Assembly (NCBI GenBank): GCA_963930775.1
Contig: OZ005698.1
Coordinates: 7,198,501-7,262,500 of the forward strand
Length of the DNA stretch: 64,000 nt
DNA from: Cliona cf. orientalis
Lineage: Eukaryota; Porifera; Demospongiae; Clionaida; Clionaidae
Reading direction: 5' to 3'
In this document: piece after piece, positions 22,524-37,299 of the stretch
Numbering within the stretch: position 1 is the first letter of the stretch
How the letters are laid out: the number at the start of each line of letters is the position of its first letter
Made by a program: the position numbers and the translations under genes
The notes under the pieces: model-generated
Database searches by the model: none
Told to the model about the DNA's origin: nothing
Seen by the model: only the letters and a program-made list of their open reading frames with translations

Positions 22524-23096
22524 TTAGTAAATTGCCATTAATAAGTGTACATTTCTTATGATTTTGGTAATGGATTACTTGGTGGTTGGCACACAGACTA
22601 TACTATAATATAATATAATATATGAATTCGAGACGGATCTCTATCACAGGAAATTAACCCACTCACATCCACCAATTAATTCAGCTGGGTCGACGTACAA
22701 ATTATGACAAAAATTACTGTAGGATGTTGTAGCTACAAATTCGGCAGGACAACCGCCGGCCTTCAATATTATATTATTGGCAATTTCTTAGTAATTGAAC
22801 CAACTGGATTGGCCGTACAAAATGGTTAGAATATAGACTATATATTATGTTGCATAATTAGTACACTTCCAGAAGTAGTATTAACATTTTTTTGAAAGTA
22901 AGTTTAGGTAATCAAACGAAGCGCATGTATGTACTAAAACTGCTTTTGCATGTTGGCAAACTTAACTGTTACATCATGCCAGTATGTAGCTACATTTAGA
23001 ATCACTTGAACAGCTAGCTAGGGTATCAACTTACAAAGCTGGACAATGATCAAACCATGTGGGAAGTGGTATACTGATTGATCTGCAAATTAACAG
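22524..23096. other. Non-coding spacer
   Basis: AT-rich, no exon, repeat array or RNA gene that I can support. Short TATAATATAATATA run at about 22605. Confidence 0.4.
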
Positions 23097-23354
23097 GAAG
23101 GCAAAGCTTTGATTGAGGAACTTCAATTAGAACTACATGACATTGTACAATATAGTTGGACCATCCTTCTTAGTTTCAGTAATTACCTAATTAACCACAT
23201 GCATGTGCAGACCGTGCACGCATTGCAAGTATACCCTAAGGAACAGGAAACCAACTCAGCAGCCATGGCAGGCCTGTCAACAAAGAAGGGTGCACCAAGG
23301 AAGGCAGCACCACATATACTACTGTTGCTAGGGAGACTGACTGGTATCGAATAG
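23097..23354 (+). CDS. Candidate exon, unknown protein
   Basis: After an AAATTAACAG acceptor the frame is open for 85 codons to TAG 23352-23354. It begins EGKALIEELQLELHDIVQ, passes through a less protein-like middle, and ends with a basic stretch (TKKGAPRKAAPH) and a leucine run. The middle contains HMHVQ next to a possible second acceptor (GTGCAG before 23211), so this could be two exons with a short intron. No family recognised and no start codon of its own. Confidence 0.22.
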   Translation, partial: EGKALIEELQLELHDIVQYSWTILLSFSNYLINHMHVQTVHALQVYPKEQETNSAAMAGLSTKKGAPRKAAPHILLLLGRLTGIE

Positions 23355-24282
23355 CACAGCAATTAAGATCATATTGATTCACAGGATGAACGATCAATAT
23401 CTATGCCTATGTATATAATTATGTAACTACATGCATAAATTTTACATGGTAGTCAATGCAACTGAAGTTTCCAAGTATTATACATGTTGATATGTAGCTA
23501 TCATACAGTTCTTTGTTCCACAACAAAAAGACGCAGTAATGTGCATGCCAAGCATCACGGTGACAATAGACTAGACATTCAGGCACCAAAAAAATGATCA
23601 ACTTCACCTTATTAGTGGCTAAGGTATAGGGGGAAAAAAAGCATATACAAGTCATCCCCCGTATGCAGAAGCTCCTAACTATAGCTATAGGCAATCTTGG
23701 TTTAGATGACAATATCATCCAGCTCAGAGAGTAAAAGTGATTATTAACCTTATTATATAATATTATAGTGGTCACAAAATAGCTAGAAACTAGATCTTTG
23801 TTTGGATAATGTGTACGTGAAAGGTACACAATTATATTACACGTATGTAGATGTAACAAGATCCCCCAGCAGGCCACCTTCTCGTTTGTTGGTTTCAAAC
23901 AATAAGGCATTCAGCGTGTGTGTGCGCACTGGGTAAGTGGGCAAGCGGCGAGGCTTAAGCTTCACCAAATGTGGTTCGAATGGCCAGCTTAATTAATGTA
24001 GGTCAACCACACACCAATCCCCCAGTAGACCACATTGTGCAGACCGGTATAGTAAACAAAATTGTTGCCAACGGAAGCATACACATGCTGCATTGCAATC
24101 TATAAATTAATAGTTCCCCAGTAGGTTCTCTTGGGGACGAGGCTAGTTCATAAGGTGTTACAATAACATACTAGATTCATATATGCAGGGCCTGGCCCAT
24201 TCTTAGCTTATTTAATGTTGCACACTAGCCGGGAAAGGGTCTGGGGACAGAGCTGACATGCAATTTTGTACTAGTTAGGTAC
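23355..24282. other. Non-coding spacer
   Basis: Open frames on the minus strand (23419-23910) reach 163 codons but look like AT-rich shadow sequence with no domain or splice context. A B-box-like GGTTCGAATGG sits at about 23972, without a tRNA fold around it. Nothing else supported. Confidence 0.35.
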
Positions 24283-24474
24283 TAACCGTATAGCGGGTAA
24301 CTTCGGCAAACATTAAATTTGGCAAAATGGCTCTCCATTGGTATTGACGAAGTTCAAATTTGGTGATCTGAAGCCTTACTGCCGTAGGCACGTATGCATC
24401 AAGTTCAGTTGGTGAGTCTTTAATTATTTGCCAAATTAAACACCTCGTCAAAGTTTCCCGCCATTATACTGTAT
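24283..24474. mobile_element. Degenerate MITE of the CCGTATAGCGGG family
   Basis: Left end ACCGTATAGCGGGTAACTTC with ATTAAATTTGGCAAA; right end, read on the minus strand, ACAGTATAATGGCGGGAAAC followed by TTTGACGAGG and a TTTAATTTGGCAAA block. The same layout (CCGTA terminus, TTGGCGG or TTTGGC blocks inside) is seen at 24852-25033 and, better preserved, at 47019-47239. Confidence 0.55.
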
Positions 24475-24576
24475 GCATGCTCATACGATATCCGTTAAAT
24501 AAATGCAAATAAAGAAAAGAGGAGAAGTTGACTCTATTAGGTTGCATCGACCACACAATCTGACTCTTTCCCCCAG

Positions 24577-24638
24577 CCCTTCCTGATAGTGCTAAATTTA
24601 GTGAGTACCAGCTGGACAGTACACAGGAAATACACAAT
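24577..24638 (+). CDS. Orphan exon candidate, unknown protein
   Basis: Bounded by CTTTCCCCCAG and AAT followed by GTAAGT, both strong splice signals. The only protein-like frame (two leading bases, then 20 codons) reads LPDSAKFSEYQLDSTQEIHN. Composition is clearly protein-like, but 20 residues are too few to assign a family. It lies between two related MITEs, and I found no neighbouring exon with matching phase. Confidence 0.35.
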
Positions 24639-24851
24639 GTAAGTTGGAACTATCAATATCCTTCGATGGCTTGTAGAGTCCATATCTAGCCTGAGGGGGT
24701 GTATGGTGGTAATTAATTAAGGCACCACACACGAGAAAGGATGGAATAATTAACATATATACTACCACTGTTGCTTAAAGCATATCGGGTACACACCACC
24801 AGCTGGTTAAGAGAAAAGGTTATGAAATGTTACAAGCTATTATACATATTG

Positions 24852-25033
24852 TACGGCGGGGTAACTTTGGCGAGCACTAAATTTGGTGAAATGGCTCTCG
24901 ATTGGCAAAATCTGAATCCTTACCGTCATAGGCGTGCATGTATAATTATGTTCAATTGGTGGGCTTTCAATTTTACCGAATTTGCCAAATCGCTGAATTA
25001 AAAACTCACCAAACTTCCTGCTATATAATACGG
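24852..25033. mobile_element. Degenerate MITE of the CCGTATAGCGGG family, second copy
   Basis: Left part TACGGCGGGGTAACTTTGGC then ACTAAATTTGGTGAAATGGC; right part TTTGCCAAATCGCTGAATTA, CTCACCAAACTTCCTGC and ATAATACGG. It shares AAATTTGG.(A/G)AAATGGCTCTC with the copy at 24283. Confidence 0.55.
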
Positions 25034-30030
<4,997 letters not shown>

Positions 30031-30170
30031 TAGTTAGACACTGTTTAGGAGGTTTCTACGTGATTTAGAAGACCGAAGGGCTCTGTGTAGAATCCCGAGC
30101 GAAGCGAGGGTTCTACTGAGCCCTGAGGTCTTCTAAATCACGTAGAAACCGACTAAACAGTGTCTAACTA
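30031..30170. mobile_element. 140-base near-perfect fold-back element
   Basis: The two halves are reverse complements over almost the whole length: TAGTTAGACACTGTTTAG and GGTTTCTACGTGATTTAGAA at the left, TTCTAAATCACGTAGAAACC and CTAAACAGTGTCTAACTA at the right, with a loop around GAGCGAAGCGAG. It starts and ends at TA, so a TA target site is possible. No coding capacity. It is likely a fold-back MITE; a structured RNA is an alternative. Confidence 0.85.
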
Positions 30171-30171
30171 C

Positions 30172-30372
30172 TTTAGATCCTAGCAACAATTCCCAAAAGC
30201 TTTGTATACTAACAATTGCCTAGCAACAACTTAGCCATAGGCTAACAAAATTTACCAGGTTTTTTATGGAGCTTACAAGGTTTTTTATGGGGCTTACAAG
30301 GTATTTTATGAAGGATAGATATTACAGTTTAACCAATCAGATCACTGTATTTGTTACAAGTAGGATCTAAAT
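30172..30372. mobile_element. MITE-like segment with 12-base inverted ends
   Basis: TTTAGATCCTAGC at the left is matched by TAGGATCTAAA at the right. Inside are two CTAGCAACAA blocks and three tandem units related to ACAAGGTTTTTTATGGGGCT (about 30257-30320). It abuts the 140-base fold-back, so the two may be parts of one composite element. Confidence 0.55.
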
Positions 30373-32895
30373 ATATGCATACCATGATCTTACAACAGTA
30401 TAATAATTATAATAATTATTATGCAACTATCACATCATCATCATTATTACGTACAGTTATGTGATTAGAGGTCAGAATTAACTCAGCAGTTGACTCAGGA
30501 AGGAAACTATATAGTATATTTAAGAGATTTGACCTTAAAATGATCCACGTACGTGAGAGACCTTTGGTATAAAAACAATGTAGGTATATCCATGGACTAT
30601 GTTACAGTAGCTATCTCTCGTACATTTAGGCATGTAATTTATAAACGGCTGTGCCAAACATTATGTGTAGAGACAATGACCATGCATAATCTAATTACAG
30701 TTAATCACATGCAGGCACGTAATTATAACATTATTATTATACACAAAAATTAATTAGCAAATCATAATCAGACATTGGTACAAAATCGTTAATTTAAAAA
30801 TAGGTGTTACTAAAACTACAACGTACCTCAATCATGTATCCTGTGGATGTTGATGAATCATCATATTCTATAATCGCAAACTGACTCCATAATAGTGGAT
30901 ATCAACGTCACTATAATAACAATAATAGTAATGTTATTACGAGACTATAGTATATAGTGTGAGTATAATAGTATCAGTTAGAGAATCAGTTGACTCATGG
31001 CTGGTCTATTTACGTATTAATTAATATTATTAAGCAGTTAGGGATGGCCCGGAACGTGCCCATGTTTAGATTTCAGAGTTCAGGGACTATTGAAACCATT
31101 TTTAAATTAGAACTGTCGCATATTGTGTACCTACAGTCAGTATAGCTACAATTAATGATAATATTATCATTACGATAATTGTGTGGTTGCATAGATTTAC
31201 GAAACACACAAAAAAAATAAATTTTAGAAGTGGAGCTAGTGTAGTTCCTGCCTTTGACAGGATATCCAGGATATCCTCACCGTGTGCTTGTTAGTGAAAA
31301 CTAGCTTCTCTGTTATTTTTCAACATTGGTCTAAGTCTAAGGGTACACGTACACTGATCGCAAAGCCATCACAGAGGTTAGGGTTGGTTCTCATGCATGC
31401 ACGTATTCAAATGTACATTCTCTTGCATAATTTATGCAATATTAAAAAAGGTGGTAATTATTAAAAATTAACCTACAGATGCCAGGATCATCACCATAGA
31501 TGGATAATTTGAGCTTACATCCTCCAGTTTATTAATTTGCCACGTAATTATATCAACCGATACTGTAGCAGCTTGGGACTAGTCTAAGAACTATCATGGA
31601 GTAGGACTGAAAACAAACATGATATTGTATAATAATTATGATACAAAATGCATCAATCATGACAGGCACTTAGCAATAGCTATAACGTTGCTCATACATA
31701 GACTGCAATAATTATAACATTCCCAAAATTTTGTAGAGCCATGCAGGGTCGATGTAGGTCGATGATAAATAAACCCTGTTTACATTATAATTCATTTTAG
31801 TAGCTATAGAGTACGGATTTCACAAGCTAGGGGACTACCTGGCTGTGTCTGATTTCACCCACAGATTCTGAAGGGATAGTACAAAGTAAAACACGTGGTC
31901 TGCAGATCTAGACTCATCTTTGCATTAATACTATAGTCGTTTAATTTATACAGCAAGTTAAGTTGTAACGGGAGAGGCCCCATGCATGGCCACTTGCTAG
32001 GCAAAGCCTGTTCTAGAAGTTATTATAATAGTGTATATGCATGGGGCTCTAGCTAATATTATTCGGATCTGCCGATCCAAACTATCTCTTCCTCCACCAT
32101 GTGACACATCATGCACAGCTGCTGTATGTTGCAACACTACATGTATAACCTATTGTGCAATAATGTGAACTTAAGCTATGCATGACCATAACTATACACA
32201 TTGTCAATTATTGTGGTGATATTATACACTATGCATGCAAAAGGTCAGGGATTAGCCTTGGCTAACACTCATGATCAGGTCACATTTAGAAAGAACATCA
32301 TGTTACTTGGGATGGCGGAGTAGAATAGGCTAAAAAGGTATTATCTTTGCATCACATGGTAGTCGCATGGAGTACTTTAAGCTTGTGACAATACCAACAG
32401 CATGTGATGAGTGGGCTGGCTATTATATATAGTTAGTGTGTCGAAACAATTAATTCACCGAATTAGTGGTCTGGTGGTTATGTATAGTAATAATACATTA
32501 CTACTGAGACTACTGAAATTACTACACAGAAGTCTTAGATTGAATACGTGAGCAGGGGAGAGAGGGAAGGGGAGGCCTAGGGTAATGAGTAGTGTGTACA
32601 CATAAGCGCCTAGCTGTTATATTGTACACGCGTATGCATGTACGTATAGCTACTAATAGCACTGCTACAGTATAGCCAGCCAGCATTAGCTTGCATATCC
32701 CAATGCGCATCCACTCTATCACCCACTAATTTAAAACAAAAGTGCTGGGTTTTTTTTTTAAAGTGCAAAAAATTATGTATGCATATACGTATGCTTGATA
32801 ACTCGATCATCACACTTATATATTTACAACTTTAACATACATGTAATATAGTTTCTGCTCTCTCTCTCCCTCTCAATCTTCACAACCTATTTCAG
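30373..32895. other. Non-coding stretch
   Basis: AT-rich with many short ATAATTATT runs. Open frames of 60 to 67 codons lack domains or splice context. Nothing else supported. Confidence 0.4.
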
Positions 32896-32966
32896 CTGAA
32901 GACTCAATTCCTACAAAGCTGATAGAGCTCATTGGCTTCTCTCTGGCTGGCCACATAGCAGCTAAA
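32896..32966 (+). CDS. Orphan exon candidate, unknown protein
   Basis: A long polypyrimidine tract (CTCTCTCTCCCTCTC) and TTTCAG precede it and GTGAGTGT follows AAA. With two leading bases the 23 codons read E-D-S-IPTKLIELIGFSLAGHIAAK. The alternating hydrophobic pattern suggests an amphipathic helix. No neighbouring exon could be joined in phase within the window; the family is unknown. Confidence 0.35.
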
Positions 32967-33017
32967 GTGAGTGTAGTAGCTGATTTATTGTAACTGTCGG
33001 GTCTACATACTGGGCTG

Positions 33018-33157
33018 TAATTCGCAAAAGCTTTGCTGAAGTGACGAAAATCTTTTATGTGAATTAAAACAGTTTACCTGTACTAACTTATACAGCAAAT
33101 ATATGGCACGCGCTTGAAATTGAAGTTACAAGAATATTTCTTTTGCGAACTAAATTA
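33018..33157. mobile_element. Possible short MITE
   Basis: TAATTCGCAAAAG at the left is matched on the minus strand by TAATTTAGTTCGCAAAAG at the right, about 140 bases apart. The ends differ by a 5-base indel. No target duplication could be fixed. Confidence 0.4.
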
Positions 33158-35599
33158 TGGTTTACATGTACATGCCTTAATGAGAGTGGGTGGAATCACA
33201 CAACGTACATGATAGTATAGCACAGTATGCAAACTCTCTCATACAAATGTGTCGAAAATTTTTTCAGTGTATGTACTACTCAGCAGTCACCTGCTCAATA
33301 CAAATGGGGAAAAGAATTTCATTTACATTGAGATTTTGTAAAAATGCTCTGCAAAGCTTTGTCAACAGCTTTGGTTTGACAAATTAAAGCAACAGCGCTT
33401 AGCCCACTATACACTTTCAGCATGCCATACTATAGCCATCTATTGTAAACACATGTTTGTTAAGAATGTGCAATGGTGTGACATTTATGAGTAATAGAGT
33501 CAAAACATTTGCAAACAGTAAGTTTTCAGTATAATAATTATTGTGTATACACAACAAATGATTGAGCGAATATTAACCAAATCATTATCCATGCACTTTT
33601 AAATTATGCTTAGACTTACCGTTAGTACCATCAAGTACCATGCATACAGATAGGCAGGCAGGTAGCAGCACCTGTGATCTTGTTTGTTAGCATTTCTTGT
33701 TTTTCCCAACTTTCAAGGTTGTAACAAGAAATGTTAATTAACCAGACCACATGTATATACATATGTATGTACCTATAATTAGCACTAATAAACAATAGCT
33801 AGACCAATTAAATTGAATACACTTAGCAGCTGCTGTGTATCTGTAAACATCAATAATTTGAAAGTAAATTGGACATACAATAATTTAATAATATGCTCAA
33901 AGAAACTTTGAAATGACTAATATAATTAGCCTACAAATTTAAACACTAATTATACTGTACCCTAACAATGATCAAAGCTTTGAGACGTTTCAGAATAAAT
34001 TTCCAAATGGGTGTGCACGTGACCAACACTGGGAAAGGAATGACAGATAAGTGCTGTTTTTAAGCATTTTAAAGGTACCTACGTTTGAGAAAGAATAACT
34101 GAGGAGAATACAATAAAGCAACTATGCCTTTGTTGCCAGAGAGCTTATTAAACCAAGTCAGGATCAGAAGGAAATAAATATGCATGTTGTCTGTGTGCAC
34201 TATTACCATAAAATTAATATATTGTTATAATAGAACTATACATAGCAATAATATGCAGTGATCACTACCTACGTATACTATTATAATAGTACCAAAATTA
34301 ATTTTAATAATGGCCATGGTTGTCAAATACGTAATTATTATACTTTGGAGCCAACACCACATGGTTGTCATTAGCTGGTCAGTAAGATTATCATTTAATC
34401 ATAGATTATATAGTTACTGCATGTAGTCCATACTACATCATCTATGATGTAATTAACTTAAGGCTGGATCGAGACACTAATAACATTATACTATAATATA
34501 CCTATGTAGGTACAAAATTCAGTGGCTTACAGCTGTCATCTATGGTTTCACAGAAAGCATGCATGGTTAGCTTAAATGGACATGCAGCCAACAGAGACTT
34601 AATAATTACTGCCTGCTGGTCAGATAAGATTAAACTTTGATGACAACATTGGCTAGCACTGTTTACTATAGTTGGAATCAATCACCACAATATGAGATAC
34701 TTAATTCCTTTGTGGGTTGCAGAAGATGTAACTACAAAGGCATGGTGGCACACAAATGCAGGATTAGCCACCCTAAAATGGTACCACCTGCTGCTGAATG
34801 GGTGACTGAGGTGGCTCCCAGGGAGTTAAGGAAGACCATGTGTCTATACTACAGAAGCTGACGCTTAATTAAACCTTCAAATTAGTGATTTTATCTTGCA
34901 GCTATAGAGGCTGCAACAGTTAAAGGTGGTGGATAGAGATGCTGTTAGGTACAATTAGTGTCCATGCATGGATGGATGCTGACAAGCAATTTGCATAGAG
35001 AAATCAACTTACCAAAGTCAGATTGATTAGGCCCTTTAGTCCACTCATCAGCTCATGCACCCTTGCAAGTTTTCTATGGTACATTAAATTAAATTTTTAC
35101 ACCTGTGTCTTAAATTAGACTAACACAAATACTGTGGTCTGCAGCTCAGAAAGCCACAATCCCCTGCATCTGTCAATTAATCTATCTGGATCTTTTAATT
35201 GGTCTGAGATCCTCACAGAGGACCTAGACTCCTCCCTTGTTGAGACTGCACACCCACAGGACATCCCTAAGAGGTCAATTGGGGTTGCAATGTCCCCAAT
35301 CTCAAGGAAAGGAAGGAAAGGAAAGGAAAGCTCCAGGTGCTGGGAGAGCTGTCTCAGATAAAATCTGGTGGGAAGGAGCAGGGAGGTGATGAGTGAGCCA
35401 GCTATGTAGGTACATGTATCACTAGTTACTACGATAATATACTATTAACCAAGAAGGATATCCTTCTGTAACCTACCACATGCACCCAATTTAAATGGAG
35501 TATGTAAATTGCTCAGACACTATAATATAGGTAGTCACCTACATATCTGTGTAGATTGAACCACATCAAAGTTATATTATTATACTTTTAAGCATGATC
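33158..35599. other. Non-coding stretch with two unexplained open frames
   Basis: Open frames at 34637-34861 (CRRCNYKG and HKCRISHP, zinc-ribbon-like cysteine and histidine spacing) and 35134-35361 (polar, with RKGRKGKES) are unusually protein-like for this AT-rich region. They could be parts of a decayed transposon or host gene. No start, domain match or splice chain could be established, so they are not called as genes. Confidence 0.3.
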
Positions 35600-36460
35600 A
35601 TAAGATCATTTATTCTGAAGCAGAAGATTTTTTCATTGAGTACCTCTATCCATACATGTATAGAGCTAGTCCAGTTATGCCTTCCTAGAATTTGACTAAC
35701 ATCCTTTCAAGGTAGGAATTCAGGTGTTTCCTACACACTAGCCAAATTAGCCATTTGCTACTGTATCCTTCACTTCGGCTACTAGTTCCTGGACTGAGAA
35801 GCCAATTATTTTTGCCATACTTTCTTATACAATCTGCTTTCAAGGTCACCATTATAATATAGTGGGAAATGGCTACAAGATTTTGTAAGCTTTGGGAACC
35901 CCTGGGAATTAAGATCCACCCTTAAGCTTCCTACCTATACACTCCATAATTATCATAGTCTATTAATTATCCTGTTTACATACAAGCAGAATTAACTTTA
36001 AGGTGTTTTAGCAAGTGCCTGCATATATAGAGCTGTGCTGTGCAGTGCCTTCCTGGAATTTGACTACTTCAAGGAAGAGATTCTGAACCCTTCCTCTGGT
36101 CTATCATGGTCAAATACCATAATTATATATTTTCAGCAAGGCCTGCCTGGGTAGAGCCAGTCCAGTCCAGCTGTGCTATGTTGTGTGCTAGCTTCTTTCC
36201 TAGAATTTGACAAGCTATCCATTCTAAAGAAGAGAAGAGTTCTCATCCTTCATCTAATCTACCGTGGTCTATAATCATGCTTATCATAAAAGAATCTTTT
36301 TAGCAAGATCTACGTACGTCCTGGATAGAGCTACCTACGTAGTCCAGCTGTGCTGTATTGTGTACTAGCTGCTTTCCTAGAATTTGACTAGCTATCCAAA
36401 TAATGAAGGGACAAGAAAGAGTTCTCACCCTTCCTCTAGTCTATCGTGGTCTGTGGGAGG
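35600..36460 (+). repeat. Tandem repeat, about four diverged units of 150 to 200 bases
   Basis: Recurring in each unit: TTTTT(A/C)..GCAAG, TAGAGC.AGTCCAG, TGTGCT.T.TTGTG, CCT(A/G)GAATTTGACTA, and TTCTCACCCTTCCTCTAGTC with TATCGTGGTC. Clear units begin near 36005, 36130 and 36295, with an older one near 35630. No frame is conserved; it looks like a small satellite. Confidence 0.75.
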
Positions 36461-37299
36461 GGGAATCCCCCACCCACCTGACTCTGATCATATTGGGCCT
36501 CATGCGCATGACAGACAGTGCACATCAGTGACATCACCTACAACAACTGAGGTAATCTGGTTCCTCTTATTTGGTCAGCTTAAAAAGCTAACCACTTCAA
36601 TCCCTTATACTGGCACAATGACATAATATGCAGTTACTCATGATGGTGGGAGTTTAGTATAATATGTATGCTATGGAAATTATTAAATGTCATCAGTATT
36701 CTGACCAGGATAATTTCTTAAAGAAGGCCAGTATAACATTAAAACTTCGGTGAGGTATCGCCCTTTAATATTAACTCAATCGTACTTACGTACCTTGGAG
36801 TTATTTACGTATACCTCGATTGCCTATTTTTAGGGCTGGGGAAGACAGAGGTTAGATCACCAACGCTATAAGGTACGTTATGCTGTGCATGTATATTTTG
36901 CATTCCATGCATGATCACAGATAATTATTAAAATTCATCACATGCTTACATGTACATGTATGTACATGTCCATGGGAACGTGTATGACGTATGCTATCAT
37001 GTATGCACATGCATGTACATGTTACACGCATGTACATATGCACACTAGTTCCAATGGTCAAAGAATATAATTATACGGTAATAAACTTAGGGTACTTTAA
37101 TTCATTGCAAACTGATTAACACACAGGACACATGAGCTGAGAATGCAGTGAGGAAACAAGAAATTTCATCCGTATTAGGGATGTATAATTATATGTAACA
37201 ATGATAATCAAAATTAAATCACAAACAGTAACTGTGGTAAATCCCAAGAAAATAAGATTGATACAATATTATGGCACAATAATTAACTCCAGTAATAAT
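36461..37299. other. Non-coding stretch with palindromic ACATGTACATGT DNA
   Basis: No gene. 36945-37035 is dense in TACATGTACATGTATGTACA and CATGCATG self-complementary words. Confidence 0.4.

Noticed and set aside
23419-23910. 163-codon minus-strand open frame
   Set aside because: No recognisable domain, hydrophobic AT-driven composition, and no splice or start context. Could not be supported as a gene.
23960-23985. GGTTCGAATGG as a tRNA T-arm
   Set aside because: No acceptor-stem complementarity or D-arm at the right distance.
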